Below are positions 7,854 to 16,025 of a stretch of DNA of 64,000 bases, piece by piece. Under the pieces are notes generated by a model. That model worked only from the letters and a program-made list of their open reading frames with translations. It was not told the origin of the DNA and made no database searches. Within the stretch, counting starts at the first letter, position 1; the number at the start of each line of letters is the position of its first letter. This DNA is from Apilactobacillus waqarii. Lineage in GTDB: Bacteria; Bacillota; Bacilli; Lactobacillales; Lactobacillaceae. The stretch lies in NCBI RefSeq assembly GCF_019061205.1, contig NZ_JAHQYH010000001.1:186001-250000 (forward strand), given 5' to 3'. A program made the translations under genes and the position numbers.

Positions 7854-8399
7854 TTATTTCCAACGAGATTTTATCAACTTTTGCATAATTGGATTACCTA
7901 GCACAACTACTAGTAGCACCATTTGAATTGGTGTTGTAATAAGTTGTTTGATCAATCTAGTCATTAAGAATACCCTGAAACTGTATCCAGCTGTCAATGT
8001 TGACATTGATAACCATAGAGTATTCAAGAAAGTATTTACTAATAATGTAATGACCAATTGAGCCAAAATAGCTTTCCATGGACTGAACTTTTCATTTTTG
8101 TATAAGAATAAACCAAAAATGAAAGCTGATAGAACGGCTGATACTGTAAATCCAGGCAAATACATTTGACCGCTTAGGATCGTAACGAATACGTCATATA
8201 CCCCACCTACGATTCCTGCTACGATTGGTCCGTACATTGAAGCCAATACAGCAGTAGCTAAAAACGAGAAAGTAAATACAATGATTGGTGTATGTATACC
8301 GACTCTTCCTAAAACATAAGTCATTGCCATTAAAATAGCAATTGTAGCGGCGTCCCTTACGTTAATACGCGGAACCCTGAATAAAGTTGAAACATTCAT
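7854..8399 (-). CDS. folT: Folate-type ECF transporter S component
   Basis: About 181 residues of mostly hydrophobic sequence with about six predicted helices, starting MNVSTLFRVPRINVRDAATIAIL. The FG-type pattern GPIVAGIVGGVYDV is characteristic of ECF S components. In this superfamily a substrate-binding S protein docks on a shared EcfAA'T module to import a vitamin. The assignment to folate rests on the THF-type riboswitch directly upstream (8464-8557). An in-frame ATG at 8432 exists, but AGGAGA at 8409-8414 with 8-base spacing selects the ATG at 8399. The upstream stretch forms alternative hairpins that can mask that ribosome binding site. Confidence 0.85.
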   Translation of the reverse strand: MNVSTLFRVPRINVRDAATIAILMAMTYVLGRVGIHTPIIVFTFSFLATAVLASMYGPIVAGIVGGVYDVFVTILSGQMYLPGFTVSAVLSAFIFGLFLYKNEKFSPWKAILAQLVITLLVNTFLNTLWLSMSTLTAGYSFRVFLMTRLIKQLITTPIQMVLLVVVLGNPIMQKLIKSRWK

Positions 8400-8463
8400 C
8401 AAAAGACATCTCCTAGTGGAGCTGCCACTCATATAATTATAAAAGTTGATATTATAAAAAAGT

Positions 8464-8557
8464 TGTGGCGAATGCGGTAGTTACATCGCAACCTAAGTTT
8501 TCGTCAGGCGTTCACATTCCGTTCCGCCTGCACTTTACGCATAACTACCTACTCCCA
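8464..8557 (-). promoter_or_regulatory. Tetrahydrofolate (THF) riboswitch upstream of folT
   Basis: On the minus strand the leader contains the conserved THF class I elements in order: GGGAGTAG, GCGTAAAGTGC, a GGCG..CGCC hairpin around GGAATGTGAAC, ACGAAAA, and the closing TAACTACCGCATTCGCCAC. The arms GGTAGTTA and TAACTACC pair perfectly. Downstream, CTCC(8418-8421) can pair with the GGAG of the ribosome binding site (8410-8413), while AGTGG/CCACT forms a competing hairpin. GCCAC of the aptamer 3' end can pair with GTGGC at 8425-8429. This suggests translational control; the direction of switching is inference. Confidence 0.85.
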
Positions 8558-8576
8558 AATTTTTTGTTACAACTCA

Positions 8577-8605
8577 ATATTATCATGTTTATAACTACAA
8601 AACAA
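8577..8605 (-). promoter_or_regulatory. Probable promoter of the folT leader
   Basis: On the minus strand TTGTTT, a 17-base spacer and TAATAT lie just before the start of the riboswitch aptamer. This is only a moderate match to the sigma-A consensus, but the position is right. Confidence 0.45.
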
Positions 8606-8622
8606 TTACATTCATCGTTCAA

Positions 8623-9579
8623 TTATTTGAATTGTCTCATTTGTTCAACTAGATGAACTTGGTTTACAACAAACTCATGTGTACGGCAAACGTAGTCATT
8701 TTCCCTACCTAACTTAGCGATGTAACCATTAATGTAATCAACTTCTGTTTCCCTACCTTTTGAGAAGTCTTGATACATTGAAGGATAATGATATTTTAGA
8801 GTATGACTGGTATCAATAACGGATTGAACCTGTTCATCTCTTGTTTCATCCATATAAATCCCCGCTCTTTCACACGCATCAAATGACTCATTAAATAGTT
8901 GTCTTGCCATTTCTGGTGCTTTTGGATATTGAATGAACTGTCCCATTTGGACTTCAAACATTGTACAAAGAGTGTTAACAACAGCGTTAAACACAACTTT
9001 AGTCATACACATGTTAATCCAGTTATTGGCCATGATTGGGCCTAATTTCGCTTCTTTCAAGTCATCGTATAAGTTCTTAACAGTTGCATCCGGTTTTTTA
9101 TCATTATATGGAGCTAAGTGCATTGCTTCTCCATTTACAGGTCCCATGAAATCAACATCTCCAGGTCCATTTAAAACAGTCGCAATCATCGCGGTACCAC
9201 AAACGATTTTATCTTTATCAAAATATTTTTCGATTTTATCAAAATGCCCCATTCCATTCATCGCAGAAAAAGCATATTGATCATCATGAAAGATTCCAGC
9301 AGCACTATCTCTCCTAAGTTCTTCTTCCAGTTGCATTTGTTTTTTAAAAATAATCCAAACATCAGGATGACCCTTATAATCTTCTGGATAATAGATATTA
9401 ATCGGCACCAGATGTTTATTTTCGTGGTCACGTGAAACGTAAACACCACCTTGTTCCTTTACCTTTTCAATATTAGGTTCCCATGTTTCGATGAAATCTA
9501 CTTCCACGCCGGCATTCTCTTGCAATAAAACACCATACCTGTATCCCATTGCTCCTGCTCCAATAATTCCGTATTTCAT
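8623..9579 (-). CDS. panE: Ketopantoate reductase family protein (2-dehydropantoate 2-reductase or D-2-hydroxyacid dehydrogenase)
   Basis: About 318 residues. The N-terminal Rossmann motif GIIGAGAMGYRYG is the NAD(P)-binding site; the C-terminal ApbA/PanE domain includes WINMCMTKVVFNAVVNTLC, which carries the catalytic Lys of the family, and TEVDYINGYI. Members either reduce ketopantoate for pantothenate/CoA synthesis or act as D-hydroxyacid dehydrogenases on branched-chain 2-keto acids in lactic acid bacteria; sequence alone does not separate these. A GAGG site eight bases before the ATG at 9579 favours that start over the GTG at 9588. No terminator is seen between its stop and the folT leader. 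Confidence 0.85.
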   Translation of the reverse strand: MKYGIIGAGAMGYRYGVLLQENAGVEVDFIETWEPNIEKVKEQGGVYVSRDHENKHLVPINIYYPEDYKGHPDVWIIFKKQMQLEEELRRDSAAGIFHDDQYAFSAMNGMGHFDKIEKYFDKDKIVCGTAMIATVLNGPGDVDFMGPVNGEAMHLAPYNDKKPDATVKNLYDDLKEAKLGPIMANNWINMCMTKVVFNAVVNTLCTMFEVQMGQFIQYPKAPEMARQLFNESFDACERAGIYMDETRDEQVQSVIDTSHTLKYHYPSMYQDFSKGRETEVDYINGYIAKLGRENDYVCRTHEFVVNQVHLVEQMRQFK

Positions 9580-9668
9580 AAACAACACCTCATATCTTTA
9601 TAAGTTGTTATGAGTATAGAACTAATTATTAGAAAAAGCAACGTATTTTCTAATTGTTTTTTAATAAT

Positions 9669-9699
9669 AAAAAGAACTAGTCAACACTAGTCCTTTTTG
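9669..9699 (-). terminator. Terminator of degV, including its stop codon
   Basis: AAAAAGGACTAG and ACTAGTTCTTTTT flank a short loop on the minus strand. The last codons and stop of degV (Lys-Lys-Asp-stop) form the 5' arm of the stem. Confidence 0.85.
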
Positions 9700-10556
9700 T
9701 CAGTATCTATCATCCAAGCTAAAGCAAGTGATTTGTTACCTAAATGGGTACCAATAACAGGTCCAAAGTAACTTTCTTCAATGCTCATCTCTGGATATAA
9801 CTGTTGAATATTTTCTTTCCATTCATGTCCAGCTTCTGGATCATTACCATTAATCACGATTGCTTTTAATGGATAATCAACCTTAGAAGCAGCTTCTTTG
9901 AAGATTTCTTCAGTACGTTTAAGTGCCTTCTTACGAGATCTTACTTTTTCAAATGCCACAATTTCATTACTCTTCTTATCGAAAGTTAGTAATGGCTTAA
10001 TCTTAAGTATGCTTCCTAGAAATGCTGAAGCATTTGATAATCTTCCACCTCTTACAAGGTTTTGTAGGTCATCAACAACGAATACTTCATCAATTGTGTC
10101 TCTAACGTGATCTAAATGTTCAATGATTTCATCTACGCTAGCCCCCGATTGTACTTTCTTTGCAGCTTCCATTGCCAAGTTACCCATTAGTTTTACTGTA
10201 ATCTTTGAGTTATAAGGAATTACCTTAATGTTTTCAATGGTTGGTGCAAGCGCTGACAATGAATTGTAAAAACCAGAAATGGTACTTGCTAAATGAATAC
10301 TGATTACAGTGTCGTAACCTTCATCTGCCAATGAATCATACAAGTTAATCAACTCACCCATTGGTGGTTGTGATGTACTCGGAAATGATTGCGAGTTTTT
10401 TAGTTTTTCATAGAATTCATCCGTTGAAATGTTGCTGCCTTCTTCATAGCTTTTACCATCAATCATTACAGGCATATGAACAATATGAATTCCATATTTT
10501 TCTTGTTCTTCTTTTGATAAATAAGAAGTACTATCTGTTACGATTGCAATTTTCAT
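9687..10556 (-). CDS. DegV family fatty-acid-binding protein
   Basis: 289 residues. The N-terminal motif IAIVTDSTSYL and the later TSQPPMGEL, HLASTISGFYNS and VVDDLQNLVRGGRLSNASAFLG are the hallmark blocks of DegV proteins. In Gram-positives some members (FakB) bind a fatty acid and present it to the kinase FakA; the family sequence does not prove that role for this one. GGATG lies before the ATG. It is divergent from rqcH with about 157 bases between them, and its terminator overlaps its own 3' end. Confidence 0.92.
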   Translation of the reverse strand: MKIAIVTDSTSYLSKEEQEKYGIHIVHMPVMIDGKSYEEGSNISTDEFYEKLKNSQSFPSTSQPPMGELINLYDSLADEGYDTVISIHLASTISGFYNSLSALAPTIENIKVIPYNSKITVKLMGNLAMEAAKKVQSGASVDEIIEHLDHVRDTIDEVFVVDDLQNLVRGGRLSNASAFLGSILKIKPLLTFDKKSNEIVAFEKVRSRKKALKRTEEIFKEAASKVDYPLKAIVINGNDPEAGHEWKENIQQLYPEMSIEESYFGPVIGTHLGNKSLALAWMIDTDKKD

Positions 10557-10647
10557 TATCTTTCATCCTTTTTCATAATACATACGATTATTTATAAGTA
10601 AAATTATAACATTAAAACATATTTATATCATGAGAACTCTGTTATTT

Positions 10648-10677
10648 TTGCTAATTTGCTTGCATATCAGTTATACT
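10648..10677 (+). promoter_or_regulatory. Probable promoter of rqcH
   Basis: TTGCTA at 10648-10653 and TATACT at 10672-10677 are separated by 18 bases and lie 36 bases upstream of the ATG, in the divergent degV-rqcH intergenic region. Confidence 0.55.
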
Positions 10678-10713
10678 AGAATGTAATACTTTGTACGAAA
10701 GAGAGATGAGATA

Positions 10714-12426
10714 ATGTCATTTGATGGATCATTTACTCATGCAATGACTGGTGAATTAAATCAATTAGTTTCAGGTGGTCGAGTATCCAAAATCAACCAA
10801 CCATATGATAACGAAATTGTATTAACAGTTCGTTCAAATCATGAAAACTATCCAATTTTAATTTCAGCCAACCCTAACTATGCGCGTGTGCAAGTTTCAA
10901 AAATTCCATATGTTAACCCGCACACACCAACTACTTTCACAATGACATTAAGAAAACATCTTAGTGGATCAGTTTTAAAGAAAGTATCCCAAATTGATAA
11001 CGACCGTGTAATGATTTTTCATTTCACAACTAGAAATGAAATTGGTGATTTAAAGGAAATGCGTTTAGTCGTAGAAATCATGGCTAGACACAGTAATATC
11101 ATTTTAGTAGATACGCAAGATGATATGCGAATCATCGATGCAATCAAACGAATTGGTGCAGATAAGAATAGATACAGAACTATCTTGCCCGGTGACACAT
11201 ACATCACCCCACCAAACCAAGACATGGTTAATCCATTTGATGAAAACGTTGACTATCAACAAATAGAAGACTTAACCAAGGAATTCCCTAACCAAGAGGT
11301 TCTATCCGCTGAACTACGTAAGAGAATCCAAGGACTTGGTAAAGACACATCACTATATCTTGCTCAAGCAATGCATGAAGATGGTACCGTCAAAGATAAG
11401 TTTGATAAGTTCTTCGATCATTTTAATAATCCAATTCCAACCATGATTGAACATGGTAAGAGTAATAGTTTTAATGTTTATCCGTTTGAAGATAATAACA
11501 TTCAATATGATACATTAAGTGAATTACTAGATAACTACTACGAAACAAAGGCTAGATTGGACCGTGTTCGCGAACAAGGTGGCCAATTAATTAAGGTTGC
11601 TAGAAGTGAATTAAAGAAGAATAAAAATAAGAAGAAGAAACTTGAAAAGACCTTGGATAATACTAAGTATGCCGATGAATACCGTATTAAGGGTGAAATT
11701 TTAACCACATACCTATACAAGATTCAAAAAGGAATGACTAAAATTTCCCTACCTAATTTCTATGACAATGGAAACGAGATCGACATCAGTATTTCTAATC
11801 AATTAACTCCTTCAGAAAACGCGCAAAAGTACTTTAAACGTTATCAAAAGGAAAAGAATGCTGTTTCATTTGTGACGGAACAATTGAAGAAAACCAATGA
11901 CGAAATTGATTACTTTGAAAATATTCTTTCTCAAATTGAGATTGCCAACCCATCCGATTTAGACGACATTAAAGTCGAACTAAAAAACGAAGGATATTTA
12001 AAGCATCATAACAATCGAAACACTAAGAATAAAAATAAGAATACCAAGATCAGTAAGCCTGAAGAGTTCATTACTGACAAAGGCATTCACATTCTTGTAG
12101 GTAAGAATAACCTTCAAAATGATAAGTTAACAATGAAGGATGCTGATAAGCGAGATACTTGGTTGCATACACAAAAGATTCACGGCTCTCACGTTATCAT
12201 CAAGGACTTCAATCCAGACGACGACACCATTGAAACTGCTGCCATGCTTGCCGCATACTTCTCTAAAGCAAGAGATTCAGCAACTGTTCCCGTTGACTAT
12301 GTTCAAGTTAAAAAAATCAGAAAACCAAATGGTTCTAAACCTGGATTTGTTATTTACGAAGGTCAAAAGACCATCTTTGTAACGCCAAGTAAAGAATTCG
12401 TTGATCAATTAAGAGAAAATAAATAA
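10714..12426 (+). CDS. rqcH: RqcH/NFACT ribosome quality control protein (Rqc2 homologue, FbpA family)
   Basis: 570 residues, full length. The NFACT-N domain begins SFDGSFTHAMTGEL and has LRKHLSGS, the conserved Asp-Arg in DNDRVMIF, and EIMARHSNIIL. A central charged coiled coil with a lysine/asparagine-rich stretch (about residues 300-320) follows, then NFACT-R with DTWLHTQKIHGSHVII and RKPNGSKPGFVIYEGQKT. In Bacillus subtilis RqcH binds peptidyl-tRNA on split 50S subunits and adds C-terminal alanine tails to stalled chains. Older annotation as a fibronectin-binding adhesin is a historical family name. Single gene with its own promoter and terminator. Confidence 0.95.
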   Translation: MSFDGSFTHAMTGELNQLVSGGRVSKINQPYDNEIVLTVRSNHENYPILISANPNYARVQVSKIPYVNPHTPTTFTMTLRKHLSGSVLKKVSQIDNDRVMIFHFTTRNEIGDLKEMRLVVEIMARHSNIILVDTQDDMRIIDAIKRIGADKNRYRTILPGDTYITPPNQDMVNPFDENVDYQQIEDLTKEFPNQEVLSAELRKRIQGLGKDTSLYLAQAMHEDGTVKDKFDKFFDHFNNPIPTMIEHGKSNSFNVYPFEDNNIQYDTLSELLDNYYETKARLDRVREQGGQLIKVARSELKKNKNKKKKLEKTLDNTKYADEYRIKGEILTTYLYKIQKGMTKISLPNFYDNGNEIDISISNQLTPSENAQKYFKRYQKEKNAVSFVTEQLKKTNDEIDYFENILSQIEIANPSDLDDIKVELKNEGYLKHHNNRNTKNKNKNTKISKPEEFITDKGIHILVGKNNLQNDKLTMKDADKRDTWLHTQKIHGSHVIIKDFNPDDDTIETAAMLAAYFSKARDSATVPVDYVQVKKIRKPNGSKPGFVIYEGQKTIFVTPSKEFVDQLRENK

Positions 12427-12456
12427 AGGGATGCATATTTTATGCACCCCTTTTTA
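12425..12456 (+). terminator. Terminator of rqcH
   Basis: GGGATGCATA and TATGCACCCC pair around a TTT loop, followed by TTTTTATTTT. The final bases overlap the stop of the converging gene on the minus strand, so it may act on both. Confidence 0.88.
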
Positions 12457-12999
12457 TTTTAAGTTTTTATATAAATAGAAAATCAATTCAATCACTACTA
12501 TCATAACGGAAACATATCTAATCATGATTTCTTTCATACTATGAACTTTATATCTAAATATGCCCTTCTTACGTATGATTTTACGATTTCCTAATGGATA
12601 TAGCCATCTAATTCCTTCAACCGAAAAAGCATCTAATAGTTCATGCAAGAAATATCCCAAAACCAACGTAAAATAAAAGTATCCCATCACTTTATATCCA
12701 TATACTCTTATTCCATTTAGGATTGGGCTATTAGAGCTGTAGCGTGCTAAAATAAATAGGAAGGCTGGTATCCAAATACTGTGTGACCAGGTTCGATGAC
12801 CCCATAAAGTTAACACGTATGTTTCTACACCGGTTTTCTTATTTATTCTAGTTTGTCTTTGATCAATATCAGGAAGTTGACTACCAATCCATACACCAAT
12901 CGCCTCAGTTATGATAATTGGTAATGGTTGATTAGTCGAAATGGCATATCCCATCATTACTGCTTCTGCTGAAGCAATATGCGTTTTTCTTAGCGCCAA
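12454..12999 (-). CDS. YdjM-type (DUF457) metal-dependent membrane hydrolase-like protein
   Basis: About 181 residues with several hydrophobic segments. The signature histidine/aspartate motifs of the family are present: KTHIASA near the start, LPDIDQ, HRTWSHS and HELLDAFS, which in related proteins are taken as a metal site. The best-spaced ribosome binding site (AAGGA) points to TTG at 12999; an ATG at 13008 lies directly against the AAGGA and is unlikely to be used. Homologues are called LexA-regulated inner-membrane hydrolases, but the reaction is not established. Its stop lies inside the rqcH terminator. Confidence 0.75.
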   Translation of the reverse strand: MALRKTHIASAEAVMMGYAISTNQPLPIIITEAIGVWIGSQLPDIDQRQTRINKKTGVETYVLTLWGHRTWSHSIWIPAFLFILARYSSNSPILNGIRVYGYKVMGYFYFTLVLGYFLHELLDAFSVEGIRWLYPLGNRKIIRKKGIFRYKVHSMKEIMIRYVSVMIVVIELIFYLYKNLK

Positions 13000-13072
13000 A
13001 AATAACATTCCTTACGTATTTAACATTAGACAACTATTTTATCATACATAGGTTTATTAGGAGGATTTTTAA

Positions 13073-14047
13073 TTGAAATATACTAAACTAATGGCCACTC
13101 TTACTATTGGACTTTCATTAGTCCTAAGTGGCTGTGCAAATAATAGTAACGAAAACACTGCTACCAAGAGCAGCAAGTCATCAGACGTTACCAAAGATTT
13201 GCCCAATACGAATACAAGTGATTTAGCGTCACTTAACTATCAGAATAACACGTCAGCAATCATTACCGTGAATAATGATGCATCTAACCTAAAAGCGTCT
13301 GATTGGAAATACAATCATGTAGAATACACCAATCTTGATTCCTTAAACAGAACATCTGAAGGTAATACTGCCTACCTAGAAAAGCGTAATATTGCCAACG
13401 ACAGTCTAAGAACCAGACAAGTGGTTCAACCAACTGGATGGCATCAAAAGTTCGTTAATAATGATGCTATTATTAACCGTGGTCATGAAATTGCTTACAG
13501 TTTATCTAAGGGAATCAGTGTAAATGGTAAATACGAACCATCAGTACAATCTGGTGATCAAAATAATTTGAAGAACCTATTTACGCAAACTGCATTCAGT
13601 AATCAAAAACTACAAACCATTTACGAATCACAAGTAAGAGAAGCACTTAGAAAAGATAAAAAGGTCATTTTCCAAGTTACCCCTATTTTTAGAGGAGATG
13701 AATTAATGGCTCGTGGTATTCATATGCAAGCTATTTCAACCGATGGAAGTCTGAACTTTAACGTTTACATCTTTAATGTTCAACCGGGTGTTGAATTCGA
13801 CTATTCAACCGGTAGATCAAAGATAAATAACGAGATTAAGGTACCTACACCTGCAAACGCACCATCGTTCAATAATCACCGTAACTCATACAGAAAACAC
13901 CACTACGTAAGAGATGCCGTGGTAGCGGGTGTCGTTCATCACGAAATTAAAAAGCACTACGAAAGAAAGTACCGTAAAGAATACAAGAAAGAAACTGAAC
14001 ATCGAACATACCATTCACGTCACCACTATTACAGACATAAGTATTAA
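13073..14047 (+). CDS. Lipoprotein DNA/RNA non-specific endonuclease with His-rich tail
   Basis: 324 residues, TTG start selected by AGGAGG ten bases upstream. A lipoprotein signal peptide ends at lipobox LSGC (Cys about residue 21), so the protein is anchored outside the membrane. The nuclease domain resembles EndA/DNA-entry nucleases: INRGHEIAYSL contains the RGH motif with the catalytic His, and NNLKNLFTQTAFSNQ contains the conserved Asn-rich metal-binding block. Residues about 265-324 form an unusual tail very rich in His, Tyr, Arg and Lys (HHYVRD, VVHHEIKKHYERKYRK, SRHHYYRHKY) not needed for the fold. It may digest extracellular DNA for nutrition or take part in DNA uptake. Confidence 0.85.
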   Translation: MKYTKLMATLTIGLSLVLSGCANNSNENTATKSSKSSDVTKDLPNTNTSDLASLNYQNNTSAIITVNNDASNLKASDWKYNHVEYTNLDSLNRTSEGNTAYLEKRNIANDSLRTRQVVQPTGWHQKFVNNDAIINRGHEIAYSLSKGISVNGKYEPSVQSGDQNNLKNLFTQTAFSNQKLQTIYESQVREALRKDKKVIFQVTPIFRGDELMARGIHMQAISTDGSLNFNVYIFNVQPGVEFDYSTGRSKINNEIKVPTPANAPSFNNHRNSYRKHHYVRDAVVAGVVHHEIKKHYERKYRKEYKKETEHRTYHSRHHYYRHKY

Positions 14048-14084
14048 AAAAAAGGTTCCTAGCATAAGCTAGGAACCTTTTTTA
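14046..14084. terminator. Bidirectional terminator between the nuclease gene and msrA
   Basis: AAGGTTCCTAGC and GCTAGGAACCTT form a 12-pair stem around ATAA with A-tracts before and T-tracts after, so it can end transcription from both sides. Confidence 0.92.
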
Positions 14085-14092
14085 TTATTATC

Positions 14093-14614
14093 TTATTTAG
14101 CCCACTTTGTATCCTTGAATTGTTGACGGCCACCTAATTCTTCAATTTGAGCTCTTAATGGGTTCTTCTTGTAGAAATCTTGGTGATAGTCTTCAGCTGG
14201 ATAGAATGGTTTAGCATCTTCGATTGATGTAACGATTGGTTCATCAAACATGCCACTTTCAGCTAGTTGCTTCTTTGATTCTTCAGCAACTTTTCTTTGT
14301 TCTTCACTGTTAACGAAGATAACAGGACGGTAACTGTCACCTCTGTCTTGGAATTGACCAGAAGCGTCAGTTGGATCTGTTTGTCTCCAGTAAATTTCGA
14401 CTAAATCCTTGTATGAAATTACTTCAGGATCAAATGTAATTTCAACGGCTTCAGTATGACCTGTTGTATGGCTACATACTTGTTCGTATGTTGGGTTTGC
14501 AACGTGTCCTCCTGTGTAACCTGAGATAACACTTTCAATTCCTGGTTGTTGATCGAATGGTTCAACCATGCACCAGAAACATCCTCCTGCGAAAATAGCT
14601 GTATCTTTACTCAT
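14093..14614 (-). CDS. msrA: Peptide methionine sulfoxide reductase A
   Basis: 173 residues. The catalytic motif [11 protein letters not shown] is near the N-terminus, with the nucleophilic Cys first, and GYTGGH and YHQDF typical of MsrA. It reduces the S-epimer of methionine sulfoxide in proteins, using thioredoxin. It is the second gene of an msrB-msrA operon: the msrB stop lies 17 bases upstream, with the ribosome binding site AAAGGAG in the gap. Confidence 0.96.
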   Translation of the reverse strand: MSKDTAIFAGGCFWCMVEPFDQQPGIESVISGYTGGHVANPTYEQVCSHTTGHTEAVEITFDPEVISYKDLVEIYWRQTDPTDASGQFQDRGDSYRPVIFVNSEEQRKVAEESKKQLAESGMFDEPIVTSIEDAKPFYPAEDYHQDFYKKNPLRAQIEELGGRQQFKDTKWAK

Positions 14615-14631
14615 AAAACAAATCTCCTTTC

Positions 14632-15069
14632 CTATTTAAATTCTGCAGCGTATTGGCCGTAGCCTTCTTCTTCTAACTTATTAACTGGAATGAATCTTAG
14701 TGATGCAGAGTTAATGCAGTATCTCAATCCACCCTTGTCTTTAGGACCATCAGGAAAAACGTGACCTAAGTGTGAGTTAGCTTCGCTACTTCTTACTTCG
14801 TTTCTTACCATACCATGTGAGGTATCTAAATTACTCTTAATGCTACTTTGTTCAATTGGCTTAGTAAATGCTGGCCAACCACATCCAGAGTTGTATTTAT
14901 CTTTTGAAGTGAATAAAGGTTCACCTGATACAATATCTACGTATAAACCATCTTCAAAAAAATCATCATATTCATTTGAAAATGGCATTTCTGTACCGGC
15001 GTTTTGAGTAACTTCGTATTGTTCATCAGTTAGTCTACTTCTTAATTCTTCTTCACTGTATTTCTTCAT
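14632..15069 (-). CDS. msrB: Peptide methionine sulfoxide reductase B
   Basis: 145 residues. [22 protein letters not shown] and the active site [11 protein letters not shown] are intact; the Cys in RYC is the nucleophile. The two CxxC zinc sites of many MsrB proteins are absent, as in a subset of the family. It reduces the R-epimer of methionine sulfoxide and so complements MsrA downstream in the same operon. GGAG lies before the ATG. The leader contains a small palindrome at 15099-15117. Confidence 0.96.
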   Translation of the reverse strand: MKKYSEEELRSRLTDEQYEVTQNAGTEMPFSNEYDDFFEDGLYVDIVSGEPLFTSKDKYNSGCGWPAFTKPIEQSSIKSNLDTSHGMVRNEVRSSEANSHLGHVFPDGPKDKGGLRYCINSASLRFIPVNKLEEEGYGQYAAEFK

Positions 15070-15098
15070 AATCGTAACAGCTCCTTTTGTTTGATCTG

Positions 15099-15117
15099 AT
15101 ATATCCGATGGATATAT
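15099..15117. repeat. Perfect 8-base-arm palindrome upstream of msrB
   Basis: ATATATCC, GAT, GGATATAT. It lies 30-48 bases upstream of the msrB start, next to a second short palindrome (TCGT-AC-ACGA, about 15121-15130). Position between the presumed promoter and the ribosome binding site fits an operator, but no regulator can be named. Confidence 0.4.
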
Positions 15118-15194
15118 ATATCGTACACGACATAACTATAATAATAATGATTATAAAAAATAATGCAAATTATTAGCACAGAAAAATATATTAA

Positions 15195-15902
15195 TTAATC
15201 CTTCCAATATGCATTACCAGCAAGTGCCATTAAGATGTAATAAATGTACTTACCGACGTTTGCAAAGTTGAATTGGCTAATTGCCTTAGCTAGTTGAATA
15301 AAGTCGTATAATAGCCAGAATTTCCATTGTGTAGATATCTTCATTGCATTCATTATATTTGCGATCAATGAAATTCCGAATACAAAACTAGTTAATACAT
15401 ATAAAACGAAATCAGATGAATTTAAACTACCGTATCCAATGTAATTAATACCAAAACTGAATGCCAATGATAATAATGATAATAGTACGAAGACAATTTG
15501 TCCCTTTTTGGTATTCATAAAATCAGATTTCTTGAATTTATCAGAGTTAGTCCAAGTTCTAATTGCCCAAATTTGGATAACAAAACTGATTGGATAAGTT
15601 AGGATTGCACCATGGTTTCCCAATAGGTAATCAATTGCACATCCAAGAATGATTTCAGGAACACCAATCCAGTTACCTAGGTTACTAAAACGACCGACTA
15701 ACCTAGTAGACATGATTGACATGCAGGCGTCAAAAGCACTAATTAGTCCGAATGGAACAAAGATTGCCCAATGGCCCCAATGAGTTACATCGTTTAGTGA
15801 TTCGAATAAATAACCTGAAAGAAACGCTGATAAGAAAATAATTGCGATTCCTAATAAATCCATTGTCTTTGAAGTAGCTAAATTTCTAAATACCTTTACC
15901 AT
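15195..15902 (-). CDS. pnuC: PnuC-type nicotinamide riboside transporter
   Basis: 235 residues with about seven hydrophobic helices. The family signatures are present: NWIGVPEIILG in the middle and the C-terminal QWKFWLLYDFIQLAKA with NFANVGKYIYY. PnuC proteins import nicotinamide riboside by facilitated diffusion for NAD synthesis; nadD of the same pathway lies at 29.6 kb. ATAGGAG precedes the ATG. The short leader between the ppaC terminator and this gene holds a GC-rich hairpin that may be a regulatory RNA. Confidence 0.92.
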   Translation of the reverse strand: MVKVFRNLATSKTMDLLGIAIIFLSAFLSGYLFESLNDVTHWGHWAIFVPFGLISAFDACMSIMSTRLVGRFSNLGNWIGVPEIILGCAIDYLLGNHGAILTYPISFVIQIWAIRTWTNSDKFKKSDFMNTKKGQIVFVLLSLLSLAFSFGINYIGYGSLNSSDFVLYVLTSFVFGISLIANIMNAMKISTQWKFWLLYDFIQLAKAISQFNFANVGKYIYYILMALAGNAYWKD

Positions 15903-15905
15903 TTT

Positions 15906-15965
15906 GAAGATCTCCTATTGTTTTTATTTGAGACAGCCGTATTCCGGAAGCAACGCTGTCAGATA
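15906..15965 (-). promoter_or_regulatory. Candidate structured leader of pnuC
   Basis: On the minus strand GACAGC and GCTGTC pair around a loop containing the palindrome TTCCGGAA; the sequence then runs through an A-rich spacer to the ribosome binding site. NAD+-II riboswitches are known from pnuC leaders of Lactobacillales, and position and size fit, but I could not match the published consensus base by base. The call is therefore tentative. Confidence 0.35.
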
Positions 15966-15974
15966 TTTTTTTAT

Positions 15975-16010
15975 ATAAAGAAAGGACACACCCATTAGGA
16001 TGTGTCCTTT
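15975..16010 (-). terminator. Terminator of ppaC
   Basis: AAAGGACACA and TGTGTCCTTT pair on the minus strand around a CCTAATGGG-type loop region, followed by CTTTATAT. It separates ppaC from pnuC. Confidence 0.85.
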
Positions 16011-16025
16011 AAATACGTCCTAGTA

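Noticed and set aside
8465-8656. 63-codon plus-strand frame across the folT leader
   Set aside because: It lies antisense to the THF riboswitch and the panE end, has no ribosome binding site and no coding character.
14632-15069. MsrB lacking CxxC zinc sites
   Set aside because: A well-known MsrB subset lacks the zinc ligands; the active-site Cys is present.
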